A stretch of DNA of 64,000 bases, taken from assembly GCA_965249835.1 (NCBI GenBank), contig CBDFMY010000004.1, positions 1 to 64,000 on the forward strand, given 5' to 3'. The stretch is from JAHRAW01 sp965249835. Its GTDB lineage: Bacteria; Pseudomonadota; Gammaproteobacteria; Arenicellales; Poriferihabitantaceae. Every line of letters begins with the position of its first letter. Position 1 is the first letter of the stretch. Positions 18,006 through 26,717 of this stretch are shown one piece after another. Under the pieces are notes generated by a model that searched no databases, was not told where the DNA came from, and saw nothing but the letters and a program-made list of their open reading frames with translations. A program made the translations under genes and the position numbers.

Positions 18006-19310
18006 ATGACCCCCGAACAAATCGAAGCGGCTCTGGCGGAAATCCAGAGTTCCATCACTTGGACCACAAATATAAATCTTGAGATTTATTATTTCTGGGC
18101 GACGGCAATCATGCTTTTGATTCACGCCGGCTTCCTGATGTATGAAATGGGCGCCTCGCGGGTCAAACATACCCTCGCTTCCGGCACCAAAAACATCCTC
18201 GCTTTTGCTTTCGTAATCCCGACTTTTTACATGTTCGGGTGGTGGATTTATCTGACGATGTATAGCGGCTTCGTGCCGGATTTTGCCGCCGGTGCCGGCG
18301 GTGTGCCGTGGGGCGATTCCATGGGACCGAATCTTGCGGATAACGCCAGCGGCGTATTCTGGGGTGCGTTCACGCTGTTCGCCTGCACCACCGCGTCCAT
18401 CATGTCCGGTGCGGTAATCGAGCGCATCCGCATGGCGGCGTTCATCGTGCTGGCGGTGGTGCTCGGCTCGGGGGCGTGGATATTGTCCGCCGCCTGGGGC
18501 TGGCATCCGGACGGCTGGATGGTGACCAAATGGGGCTATCACGATGTCGGTGCCTCCGGCGTGGTGCACATTATTTCCGGCTTCTTCGCCCTCGGCGTGT
18601 TGATCAACCTCGGGCCGCGCATCGGCAAATACAACGCCGACGGCTCCACCAACCGCATCCAGGGCCACAGCCTGCCGATGACCATGGCCGGATTGATGCT
18701 AATCGTAACCGGCTTCTTCGGGTTCTTCGCCGGCTGCCTGCTGTATAACGGCACCGGCCAGTGGGTCAACATCTACGGCGGCGCCACCACCCTGTCGGCG
18801 TTCTGCTTTAATATCTTAATGGGCGTGGCCGGCGGTATCATCGGCAGTTACTTCAAAACCCGCGATCCGTTCTGGATGATGTCCGGCGCGTTGTGCGGAG
18901 TCATCTCCGCCGCCGCCGGTCTCGATATTTGGGATCCGAGCCTCGCGTTCGTTGTCGGTTTTGCTGGCGGTGTCATTGGCCCCATCGCCGCCAACTTCCT
19001 GGATAAACTGAAAATTGACGATGCCGTGGGCGCGGTTTCGGTGCATGGCATTTGCGGCATGTGGGGTCTGCTCGCCGTGGGTATCTTCATGGGCGGCTAT
19101 CCGACCCACGCCGAAGGCATTCCGCCCATCAGTTTCTACGGTCAGTTCATGGGCATGATCGTGATGATTCTGATAGGTTTTGTGCCGGGCTATGTGCTGT
19201 CGCTCATTTTCAAGATTTGCGGGGTGTTGCGTGCGAGCGATGGCGTGCAAATCGCCGGTATGGACGTTGAAGTTCAAAACGACGCCTATCCCGAACACAT
19301 CAAAAGTTAA
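18006..19310 (+). CDS. amtB: Ammonium transporter, Amt/MEP family
   Basis: 434-residue inner-membrane channel for ammonia/ammonium. The ATG at 18006 follows CCGGAGATAAGCAA, a good ribosome binding site, and starts an extracytoplasmic segment before the first helix, so the 71-codon upstream extension is excluded. About eleven hydrophobic helices are present. The pore histidine regions appear as GASGVVHIISGFFAL and DAVGAVSVHGICGMWGLLAVG, and ACTTASIMSGAVIER matches the family. There is no signal-type N terminus. No glnK/PII gene is next to it, which is unusual for amtB; instead a 59-residue membrane protein follows 18 bp downstream. The substrate fits the nitrogen-scavenging theme of the window. 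Confidence 0.95.
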   Translation: MTPEQIEAALAEIQSSITWTTNINLEIYYFWATAIMLLIHAGFLMYEMGASRVKHTLASGTKNILAFAFVIPTFYMFGWWIYLTMYSGFVPDFAAGAGGVPWGDSMGPNLADNASGVFWGAFTLFACTTASIMSGAVIERIRMAAFIVLAVVLGSGAWILSAAWGWHPDGWMVTKWGYHDVGASGVVHIISGFFALGVLINLGPRIGKYNADGSTNRIQGHSLPMTMAGLMLIVTGFFGFFAGCLLYNGTGQWVNIYGGATTLSAFCFNILMGVAGGIIGSYFKTRDPFWMMSGALCGVISAAAGLDIWDPSLAFVVGFAGGVIGPIAANFLDKLKIDDAVGAVSVHGICGMWGLLAVGIFMGGYPTHAEGIPPISFYGQFMGMIVMILIGFVPGYVLSLIFKICGVLRASDGVQIAGMDVEVQNDAYPEHIKS

Positions 19311-19328
19311 GCAATCGGAGAAATTATT

Positions 19329-19508
19329 ATGTTTAATTCCAGTCCTATTACTTCCTGGGAAGGGGCCGCCGCGTTTTTCAACTGGGCCGGCACCGACGGT
19401 GCGATCGTGTCGTTTTGGGTGATGGTGTTTCTGTGCATCATCCCGATACTGACTACCCTCGTAGCCGAAAACAAAGCCGAACAAGAGAACAAGCATCACG
19501 CCGAGTAA
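19329..19508 (+). CDS. 59-residue single-span membrane protein, co-transcribed with amt
   Basis: A small gene with CGGAG eight bases before its ATG and only 18 bp from the transporter stop, so almost certainly in the same transcript. The product has a polar N terminus (MFNSSPITSW), one clear transmembrane helix (about 25-46, IVSFWVMVFLCIIPILTTLV) and a charged tail rich in Glu, Lys and His (AENKAEQENKHHAE). I do not recognise a family. By position it could be a small accessory subunit of the transporter. It is not PII-like. Confidence 0.75.
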   Translation: MFNSSPITSWEGAAAFFNWAGTDGAIVSFWVMVFLCIIPILTTLVAENKAEQENKHHAE

Positions 19509-19514
19509 AGGCGG

Positions 19515-19931
19515 GGCAAGGAGTTCGGCGTAGCCGAACTCCTTGCGCTTGCTTTTTCGTCTCGTTATTCTGGCTGGCGGCTTCGCCGCAAATGAGTCAC
19601 GCTTCGCGTGACGACATTAATAGTCCGGCAAAGCCGGACTTTTTCTCTCGTGTGCTTTGGCATCTCAACGCGCTTTTGTCCTTTCAGTTCACCATTACCC
19701 ATCATTGCGCGCCGAATTTTCGTTGTCAGGCAAGGCGCGCGAGGGAGCATACATTAAGTATGTGGCCGACCGAGCGACGAAGCGCAACACCGCATGGCGA
19801 CGAAAAGGCAAGCGCAATTTGTCATTGCCTGGCTTGACCGGCTAATCCAGTTAAAAAACTAAGCGGCGTTAGCCGCTATCATTTCGGCGGCGAAGCCGCC
19901 GGTTGTTGTCCGGCGTAGCCGAACTCATTAA
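19515..19931. repeat. Repeat cluster between amt and alcohol dehydrogenase genes
   Basis: Contains a perfect terminator hairpin (listed), a shortened family B unit (about 19720-19825), the AGCGGCGTTAGCCGCT hairpin and CGGCGGCGAAGCCGCCG hairpin (19858-19905). No gene is supported. Confidence 0.8.
19622..19644 (+). terminator. Intrinsic terminator after the amt operon
   Basis: AGTCCGGC and GCCGGACT form a perfect 8-bp stem around AAA, followed by TTTT and a further T-rich stretch. It lies about 115 bp downstream of the small membrane protein gene in the correct orientation. It is part of the dispersed repeat cluster. Confidence 0.75.
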
Positions 19932-21107
19932 TTACGAATAAACATCCCCCTTTACCGCTCGCATGGCAATATCAGCGTAGGCGGCAGCATCAAAGGGAAT
20001 CGGGTTGGTGGCGGCGGACGGATCCGCTATTGCCATTTCACTAATCTCGCCCACGCGTGCGTCGTCAATTCCGATTTGCGATAAATCGTTGGGGATGCCG
20101 ATTTGTTGCCTGAGGCCCAACACCCACTCCAAAAAGCCATCAAAGTCCGTCGCCAACTCAAGGCACTGGGCAAGCCGTGCGATGCGCGCTTCAATGGCCG
20201 GGCGGTTGGCGGTCAGCACAAACGGCATGAGGATGGCGTTCAAGGTGCCGTGGTGGGCGTCATACACCGCACCCAGCGGATGGGCGAGGGCGTGCATCGC
20301 CCCCAGACCGCGTTGAAACGCCGTGGCACCCATGGTGGAAGCGACCAGCATCCCAGTGCGCGCTCCAATGTCCGCACCGTTTGCGACCGCAACCGACAGG
20401 TGGTTTTTGACCAGGCGCATGCCTTCAACGGCGATGCCTTCGGCCATGGGATGAAACAACGGCGAGCAATAGGCTTCCAGATTATGCGACAGCGCATCCA
20501 TTCCAGTGGCTGCGGTTAGCGCGGGCGGCAATCCCACGGTTAGTTCGGGGTCGAGGATGACGCAGCCGGGCAACATATTCGGATGAAAAATAATCACCTT
20601 GCGGTGCTCGGTCGGGTGAACGATGAGCGACGCCCGGCTCACTTCGGAGCCGGTTCCGGCGGTGGTGGGAACGGCGATGATCGGAGCGATGCGCGCCGCG
20701 TCCGCCTGCCGCCAGTGGTCGCCGATGTCTTCCAAATCCCAAAGCGAACAAACCTGCCCGGCCATCACCGCCACGGTTTTGCCGACATCGAGACCGCTGC
20801 CGCCACCGAAAGCGATGACGCCGTCGTGCTCGCCACTTCGATACGCCGCAATGCCGTCGCTGACATTTTCGCCGGTGGGATTGGCTTTGATGGCGCTGAA
20901 CACCGATACGGCAAGGCCCGCGTTGGCACATGCCGCCACCGCTTCGCTCACCATCGGTAATTGCGCCAGCGCCGGGTCGGTTACCAACAGCGGCGCGCAA
21001 ATACCAAACTCCTCGCACACCGCCGGCAACTCGCCGATGCGTCCGCGCCCGACGCGAACTGAGGTGGGATAATTCCAGTTTGCGTTCATGGACAAATCGG
21101 AGGGCAC
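19932..21107 (-). CDS. Iron-containing (group III) alcohol dehydrogenase
   Basis: 391-residue NAD(P)-dependent metal alcohol dehydrogenase. The N-terminal domain shows the nucleotide motif VIAFGGGSGLDVGKTVAV and VPTTAGTGSEVS. The C-terminal domain carries metal ligands: Asp and His in GMDALSHNLEAY and two His in AMHALAHPLGAVYDAHHGTLNA. The GTG start at 21107 has GGAAG upstream and lies three bases after the stop of the hydroxyisourate hydrolase gene, so the two form an operon; ATG 21089 is possible. Substrate unknown. A link to purine degradation is suggested only by the operon; many such enzymes act on lactaldehyde, methanol or maleylacetate. Confidence 0.9.
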   Translation of the reverse strand: MPSDLSMNANWNYPTSVRVGRGRIGELPAVCEEFGICAPLLVTDPALAQLPMVSEAVAACANAGLAVSVFSAIKANPTGENVSDGIAAYRSGEHDGVIAFGGGSGLDVGKTVAVMAGQVCSLWDLEDIGDHWRQADAARIAPIIAVPTTAGTGSEVSRASLIVHPTEHRKVIIFHPNMLPGCVILDPELTVGLPPALTAATGMDALSHNLEAYCSPLFHPMAEGIAVEGMRLVKNHLSVAVANGADIGARTGMLVASTMGATAFQRGLGAMHALAHPLGAVYDAHHGTLNAILMPFVLTANRPAIEARIARLAQCLELATDFDGFLEWVLGLRQQIGIPNDLSQIGIDDARVGEISEMAIADPSAATNPIPFDAAAYADIAMRAVKGDVYS

Positions 21108-21110
21108 CGA

Positions 21111-21446
21111 TTAACTTCCGCGATAGGTGGAATATCCGAACGGGTTTAGCAGTAGCGGGACATGATAGTGCTGGCCGTCGCCGGCGATGCGGAACTGGAT
21201 TTCCACCTGCGGATAAAAGCACGGCGTGTCGGCGTAGTAGTTGCCGATGTCGAAGATCAGTTTGCAGTGACCCGCCGGCAGAGTTACGCCGGAGTCGAGC
21301 AGGTCGGAGACGCGCCCGTCATCGTCGGTAACACCGACGCCGAGTTCAATCCATTTGCCTTCGGCTTGTCGGGACAGGGACACGCGCACCCCCGCCGCCG
21401 GTTTGCCGCGGGAAGTGTCGAGGATGTGGGTGGTGATTTGGCTCAT
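21111..21446 (-). CDS. uraH: 5-hydroxyisourate hydrolase (transthyretin-like)
   Basis: 111-residue enzyme hydrolysing 5-hydroxyisourate, the product of urate oxidation, to OHCU. The family signatures are complete: N-terminal ITTHILDTSRGKPA with catalytic His, a central FDIGNYYADTPCFYPQVEIQF, HYHVPLLLNPFGYSTYRGS with the C-terminal Tyr-Arg-Gly-Ser that distinguishes HIUases from transthyretin. No signal peptide, so cytoplasmic. First gene of an operon with an iron-type alcohol dehydrogenase, divergent from an APC transporter gene. Acts between PuuD and UraD, both encoded nearby. Confidence 0.96.
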   Translation of the reverse strand: MSQITTHILDTSRGKPAAGVRVSLSRQAEGKWIELGVGVTDDDGRVSDLLDSGVTLPAGHCKLIFDIGNYYADTPCFYPQVEIQFRIAGDGQHYHVPLLLNPFGYSTYRGS

Positions 21447-21636
21447 GGTTATTCGCGGTTTATCAATTTTACGCCGCTATAACATTAATGCAGTGTCCGG
21501 TTCACGTTTAATTCACGCTAAACCTAACAAAAGGTAAAAATATTTTCAATATGCGAGGGGCAGATTTTCATTTAGTAAGTGGATACTATCGTATTGGACA
21601 ACGGCACCGTTTATCTCATTACCATGCAGAGGTCAC

Positions 21637-22953
21637 ATGACTGAACTAAAAAAAACACTGGGCGCGGTCAGCGGCACGGCGATGATGCTGAATGTAGTGC
21701 TGGGGGCAGGGTTGTTAATCTTGCCGGGGTTGGCGGCGAAGACGGTGGGTGCCGCTTCTTTCTGGGTCTGGGTCGTGGCGATTGCGGCGGCATTGCCGTT
21801 GTTGTGGGTGTTTGCGATGCTCAGCGCAAAATTCCCGAGTGCCGGCGGCATCGCACATTTAGTAGAACAAGCGTTTGGGCGCATCGGGTCAGTGGTGGCG
21901 TCTTTTATTTTCTTGGGCGCAGTGTTATTCGGGTTGCCTTCGGTCGCGTTGACTGGTGGCTATTATTATGAGTCGCTGGTTTCGAATCTGCTCGGCACAT
22001 CCGAACACGCCGAATTTGCATGGAATGTTTTTGGTGATGCAAACTCAATGGCGATGTGGCTACTTTTTATATCTTGCGGTTTGAATCTTTACGCGCCCGA
22101 CACAGCGAAAAAATTTGGTGCAATGGCGGCGGTGTTGATGAGCACGTTTATCATCTGCGTCATCGCGTTAGCAGTTTATTCGTTGCACACGAAGATGCCG
22201 TTTTCAGTCATGCAAATAAACCTGGGGGAAATTATCTCGCTCGGAAATCTGGAGTGGTCGGCGGTAACAGCGATTTTCTTCATGGTGTTTTTTGCCTTCA
22301 CCGGTTGGGAGGTATCTATCGGCATGGGCGGGGAGTTCAAAAAACCGGCGCGCAACATTCCCATTGCCATTTTCGCTTCGTTTGTATTGGCGGCGTTGCT
22401 GAGTTTGGGGTGTGTGTTGGTGGTGCTGTTAGCCGGGCCGGAAGCCTGGCACGAGGCGGCGTTTGCATCGATACTGCCGGCAGAGTTCAGCGTGGTGGTT
22501 GCGTTGGGGGCGGTGCTTTTAATTGCGGTGAATTTGTTTGCCGCAATTTGGGGCGTGTCAAGATTGATTTACTCGTTGGCATTACAAGGCGCACTACCAT
22601 CGAGAATTGGCAAACTGACTCGCAACCAGGTGCCACGAAATGCAGTATTGTTGTTTTTCGCCATCGGTTGGTCGATGTTATTGGTAGACCGGTTTAGCAC
22701 TTTGACAGTGAATGATTTTTTGTCCTGGGCCGGGCTCAACTTTTTTGTTCTATATGGTTTGGCAACGGCCGTAGCGGTGCTCAAACTGCGCGGCATTTGG
22801 CATCGATGCACGGCACTTGCGGTAGTTTTTCTAGTGACCGCACTGTTGGTTGTATCGGTGGATTGGCAAAGCGTGATTTACCCGTTGGGGTTGGCCGGCT
22901 TGGGAGTGTTGGTTGGATTAAGCACCCGCAAAAATGCCAGTGCCACCAAATGA
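21637..22953 (+). CDS. APC-superfamily amino-acid permease, YjeH-like
   Basis: 438-residue inner-membrane transporter with about twelve hydrophobic helices. The first helix has the unwound glycine motif VLGAGLLILPG typical of the APC fold, and FVFFAFTGWEVSIGMGGEFKKPARNIP matches helix 6 and loop of the family. It resembles YjeH, a methionine/branched-chain amino-acid exporter, but substrate is not certain. The ATG follows AGAGG at 5 nt. It is divergent from the uraH operon with a 190-bp gap that holds no other gene. A role in purine metabolism is not evident. Confidence 0.85.
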   Translation: MTELKKTLGAVSGTAMMLNVVLGAGLLILPGLAAKTVGAASFWVWVVAIAAALPLLWVFAMLSAKFPSAGGIAHLVEQAFGRIGSVVASFIFLGAVLFGLPSVALTGGYYYESLVSNLLGTSEHAEFAWNVFGDANSMAMWLLFISCGLNLYAPDTAKKFGAMAAVLMSTFIICVIALAVYSLHTKMPFSVMQINLGEIISLGNLEWSAVTAIFFMVFFAFTGWEVSIGMGGEFKKPARNIPIAIFASFVLAALLSLGCVLVVLLAGPEAWHEAAFASILPAEFSVVVALGAVLLIAVNLFAAIWGVSRLIYSLALQGALPSRIGKLTRNQVPRNAVLLFFAIGWSMLLVDRFSTLTVNDFLSWAGLNFFVLYGLATAVAVLKLRGIWHRCTALAVVFLVTALLVVSVDWQSVIYPLGLAGLGVLVGLSTRKNASATK

Positions 22954-23097
22954 TAGCGGCGTTAGCCGAACTCCTTTTATCGCGGCAACGCCGTTTTAGT
23001 GTCACGCTACGAGTGACGAAGCGCAACACTACACTACACAGCACAACGACCAAAACGACCATGGCGACGCCATAATAAAATGGGCAAGCACAACGAA
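22954..23097. repeat. Short repeat cluster (right half of family B)
   Basis: Begins just after the permease stop with TAGCGGCGTTAGCCG and ends with CCATGGCGACGCCATAATAAAATGGGCAAGC. It separates two convergent genes. Confidence 0.7.
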
Positions 23098-23604
23098 TTA
23101 CCCAAAAATTTTCCCGATTCTTAATTGAGTAATTTTCCGTTGCTCTTCGACGGCGTTGACGATTTCTTGTTCGCGGGTATTACTCAACCGCGTCTGTAGC
23201 AAGTCAAGTATTTCTTCGGCGGATTTGCCACTGGCGCAGACGATGAAAATGAAACCGAATTTTTTTTCGTAGTCGTGGTTGTGTTTTGTCAGCGATGCGC
23301 GCACGCGGTCGGATGCGTTTGCGGTGCCGGATTGTTCTGCTTCGGCCATGGCTTGAGTATCATTATGCCCATCATCGGCGGGCTTGGAGTTACCGATTTT
23401 CGGATGACCGCGAAAGGCTTCGAGAAAATCGTGTTGTTTCATTTCTTGCCAATGCGCATCGGCGGCATCGCAGAGTTGCGTGATGGAATGATAGGGGCGC
23501 GATGCCACCATGTGTTTTGCCCAGCGCGTGCTGGCGCAACATTGCAACATTAATTGCTGCGCGGACGCGGTGTCCAATTGGTTGAAGTGGTCGATGGTGG
23601 TCAT
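23098..23604 (-). CDS. uraD: OHCU decarboxylase (2-oxo-4-hydroxy-4-carboxy-5-ureidoimidazoline)
   Basis: 168-residue cytoplasmic enzyme that converts OHCU to S-allantoin, the third step of urate breakdown. The family is shown by FNQLDTASAQQLMLQCC at the N terminus, AHWQEMKQHDFLEAFRGHPKIGN containing the catalytic His, and the C-terminal KFGFIFIVCASGKSAEEILDLL and EEQRKITQLRIGKI. The frame is open far upstream but that part is antisense to the guanine deaminase gene; ATG 23604 (MTTIDHFNQ) matches family starts. It is divergent from guaD with under 100 bp between, so a shared control region is likely. Confidence 0.95.
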   Translation of the reverse strand: MTTIDHFNQLDTASAQQLMLQCCASTRWAKHMVASRPYHSITQLCDAADAHWQEMKQHDFLEAFRGHPKIGNSKPADDGHNDTQAMAEAEQSGTANASDRVRASLTKHNHDYEKKFGFIFIVCASGKSAEEILDLLQTRLSNTREQEIVNAVEEQRKITQLRIGKIFG

Positions 23605-23700
23605 GGCTGAATTGTTAATAATCCCAACACGGCAGTCAAGGGCGACTTTATTTTCTGCAACGACAAGTCCACAATGTACCGTCACCGAAAAAAAAACATT

Positions 23701-25023
23701 ATGACTACAATCAATCACGCAGTCGCGCACACAACTGCGCACAAGGGAGAAATCCTGCATTTTGTTGATGACCCGGCCGAACAGGGCGAGGCGGCGTGGC
23801 AGTATTTTGCCAACGGCGCGCTGATTGTTCAACAAGGTTGCGTTGCTGATTGCGGTAATGCCGCTGAAATTATGCCGCGCTGGAAAGATGCCGAGGTGGT
23901 CGAGCATCCGCATTGTTTGATTGTTCCCGGTTTGATCGATGCGCATGTGCATTATCCGCAGTGCGAGGTGGTCGCGGCTTACGGCGCGCAGTTGCTGGAC
24001 TGGTTGGAGCGGCACACTTTTCCGGCGGAATCTCGTTTCGGCGACCGCGCTCACGCCGACAAAATCGCCACGGTTTTTCTCGATGAACTTGTGCGCAACG
24101 GCACTACCACCGCGCTGGTGTTCGGCACCGTGCATCCGCAATCGGTGGATTCGTTTTTCACCGAAGCCGCGGCGCGAAACTTGCGCATGATTTGCGGCAA
24201 GGTGATGATGGATCGCAACGCGCCGGATGAGTTGTGCGACACGCCGCAATCCGCGTTCGATGATAGTCAACAATTAATCGCGCGCTGGCACGGCAAGGGG
24301 CGGTTGGGCTATGCCGTGACTCCGCGTTTCGCTCCGACTTCATCGGATCAACAGTTACAACTCGCCGGAAAACTTCTCACGGAAAATCCCGGCGTGCATT
24401 TGCACACGCATCTCGCCGAGAATGAACACGAATGTGAATGGGTGCGTGAGTTGTTTCCAAAATGTCGCGACTATCTTGATGTGTATGATCAACACGGCTT
24501 GCTCGGCAGGCGTTCGGTGTTCGCTCACGGCATCCACTTGAACGAACGCGAATGGACGCGGTTGTCGGCGAGCGATTCCAATTTGGCTTTTTGCCCGACT
24601 TCTAATTTGTTTATCGGCAGCGGTTTGTTTAACTTGCGACAGGCCGATGAGTATGGCGTGCGCGTGGGGCTCGGTACCGACATCGGCGGTGGCGACAGTT
24701 TTTCGTTGTTGCGCACCATCAACGAAGCCTACAAGGTGCAGCAGTTACAGCAAAACAATTTGCCGCCGATGCGCGCGCTATACCTTGCCACCCTCGGCGG
24801 CGCCCGCGCGCTGGATTTGCAACAGTGCATCGGAAACTTTGAAATCGGTAAGGAAGCGGACTTTATAACGCTGGACTACCACGCGACTCCGTTGATTAAA
24901 TTTCGGATTGCGACTTGTAAAAACCTCGCGGAAAAGTTGTTCGTGATGCAGATGCTCGGCGATGATCGAGCGATTGGCGGGGTTTGGGTTATGGGGGATG
25001 ATAAGTTCGCGCGATGTGATTAG
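23701..25023 (+). CDS. guaD: Guanine deaminase
   Basis: 440-residue amidohydrolase converting guanine to xanthine and ammonia. Zinc ligands: HVH in GLIDAHVHYPQ (82-84), His in HTHLAENEHECEWV, His in FAHGIHL, and Asp in GLGTDIGGGDSFSLL. The FCPTSNLFIGSGLF segment and the IDAHVHYPQ signature separate guanine deaminases from other amidohydrolases. The ATG at 23701 is preferred to an in-frame codon nine residues upstream. Product xanthine is used by XdhABC, encoded 1.7 kb downstream on the other strand. Confidence 0.95.
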   Translation: MTTINHAVAHTTAHKGEILHFVDDPAEQGEAAWQYFANGALIVQQGCVADCGNAAEIMPRWKDAEVVEHPHCLIVPGLIDAHVHYPQCEVVAAYGAQLLDWLERHTFPAESRFGDRAHADKIATVFLDELVRNGTTTALVFGTVHPQSVDSFFTEAAARNLRMICGKVMMDRNAPDELCDTPQSAFDDSQQLIARWHGKGRLGYAVTPRFAPTSSDQQLQLAGKLLTENPGVHLHTHLAENEHECEWVRELFPKCRDYLDVYDQHGLLGRRSVFAHGIHLNEREWTRLSASDSNLAFCPTSNLFIGSGLFNLRQADEYGVRVGLGTDIGGGDSFSLLRTINEAYKVQQLQQNNLPPMRALYLATLGGARALDLQQCIGNFEIGKEADFITLDYHATPLIKFRIATCKNLAEKLFVMQMLGDDRAIGGVWVMGDDKFARCD

Positions 25024-25235
25024 CGCGAAACTTGAAAATATTATTATTTTTTATTTTTAGGTTCAAGATACTTTAAGCGGTCGATTTCGGATAGATTTTA
25101 ACAAATATTGATACATATTTTCGTGGCGAGTATGGAAGCGAAACTCGCACTCTTTCAGATTGCATGTGTTCACTAATTCATTGCACATTTTGTTCCTTTA
25201 CAGCGGTGTTTTAGCACCGTTCTCTCGATCGTCAT

Positions 25236-25510
25236 CCTCGCCGCAGGCGGGAATCCAGTTAAATATCTGTCACGCGCAGTGACTCCTTTTTCTCGTTTAC
25301 TTTTGGCTTCTCAAAGAAAGTCACACTTTGCGATTCACATTGTCTCCCCAACCCGTCATTCTCGCCGGCAGGCGGGAATCCAGTTAAATATCTGTCACGC
25401 GTAGTGACTCCTTTTTCTCGTTTACTTTTGGCTTCTCAAAGAAAGTCACACTTTGCGATTCACATTGTCTCCCCAGCCCGTCATTCTCGCCGGCAGGCGG
25501 GAATCCAGAC
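25236..25510. repeat. ~125-bp tandem repeat
   Basis: The block GGCGGGAATCCAGTTAAA, then CTGTCACGCG, CTTTTTCTCGTTTACTTTTG, AAAGAAAGTCACACTTTGCG and TTGTCTCCCCA occurs twice with near identity at a period of about 125 bp, and the start of a third unit follows at about 25490. Confidence 0.85.
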
Positions 25511-25864
25511 GCGGCGCAGCCGCGAGCGGCGGCAAAGCCGCCGCTTTGAGCCACACTAAGGGTAACGACATTAAAACTTTTTCTCGGTTGCTTTTGGCAT
25601 CTCAAAGGAATCACGGTCTGGGGATATGGTTTGGATTATGACGGTATTAGTTACTCTCATCGTTTTTAGTTCTGGGTTCTCGCCTTTGGCGAGAACAACT
25701 TGCCTGCCGGCGAGAATGACGAATGAAAGGTAATGATGAATTGAGAGGGGTGACTTTCTTTGAGAAGCCAAAGGCACATTGAGAAAAAATCGCCGGGAGC
25801 GCCATGAATCGACTGGGCGCGAGCGAAGCGAGCCCGAAGGGCGCGTATTAGGAATGATACGCGC

Positions 25865-25888
25865 AAAAAAGCCCGGTTTGACCGGACT
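25865..25888 (-). terminator. Terminator-like hairpin (second, behind xdhC)
   Basis: On the minus strand AGTCCGG, loop TCAAA, CCGGGCT and six T. It adjoins a family A unit and has the same sequence as the hairpin at 26547-26571. Confidence 0.6.
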
Positions 25889-26546
25889 CATTAATTACCA
25901 ACAAACATTGCGCGCCGTATTTTCGTTGTCAAGCAAGGCGCGCGAGGAGCGAGGGAGTGAGCAATACATTAAGTATGTGAACGACCGAGTGACGATGCGC
26001 AACACCGCATGGCGACGAAAAGACAAGCGCAAAATTGCGCGTCGGCTTTATTTATTCAAATAGATGCCCGCTTGCGGCGAGGATGAGGAAAAACTGTCAG
26101 CGAATAAGTGGCCTATACAATTGCCCGGCCCATATTATTATTGGCCGGGCAATCCAGTTAAAAAACCCAGCGGCGTTAGCCGCTATCATTCCGGCGGCTG
26201 CGCCGCGAATGGTGGGTTTTTGAATAATGTCGTGGCTTATCTTCTCAAAAAACAGTATTTTTGAGAAGATAAATGTGGGAATGTACCCTAATTTCTCAAA
26301 ATTCGTCTTTTTTGAGAAGTTAGCGAAAAAGCAGACAAGCAGTATGTGGGTGGCAACGCGACGCAGCGCAACAAAGCATGGCGACGAAAAAATCGCCGGG
26401 AGCGCCATGAATTGATTGGCGCGAGCGAAGCGAGCCCGAAGGGCGCGTATCAGGGATGATACGCGCAAAAAATCGCCGGGAGCGCCATGAATTGATTGGC
26501 GCGAGCGAAGCGAGCCCGAAAGGTGCGTATCAGGGATGATACACGC

Positions 26547-26571
26547 AAAAAAGCCCGGTTTGACCGGACTC
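26547..26571 (-). terminator. Intrinsic terminator of the xdhABC operon
   Basis: On the minus strand AGTCCGG pairs with CCGGGCT around TCAAA, followed by a run of T. It is the first such signal met by transcripts leaving xdhC (stop at 26718), 147 bp downstream. Confidence 0.7.
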
Positions 26572-26717
26572 AATTAATTACAAATAAACATTGCGCGCCG
26601 TATTTTCGTTGTCAGGCAAGGCGTGCGAGGAGCGAGGGAGAAAGCAATACATTAAGTATGTGAACGACCGAGCTTTGAGGCGCAACAAAGCATGGCGACG
26701 AAAAGACAAGCGCAATC

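Larger units (their letters stand above)
25024..26717. repeat. 1.7-kb repeat array between guaD and xdhC, no gene seen
   Basis: The first 180 bp are AT-rich without repeats. Then come three partial copies of a ~125-bp unit (25236-25510), family A in reverse (25787-25866, 26393-26465 and 26467-26548, the last two in tandem), family B forward (25925-26035 and 26605-26715), a GCCCGGCC/GGCCGGGC hairpin (26118-26156), AGCGGCGTTAGCCGCT (26169-26184) and two TTCTCAAAAA...TTTTTGAGAAG hairpins (26240-26325). Short open frames inside are repeat-derived. Confidence 0.85.

Noticed and set aside
23605..24273. Long in-frame extension upstream of uraD (total 391 codons)
   Set aside because: It is antisense to guanine deaminase and has no family resemblance; the enzyme family starts at the ATG at 23604.
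25384..26573. Frames of up to 158 codons between guaD and xdhC
   Set aside because: They are made of family A and B repeats read through; no start signals or conserved domains.
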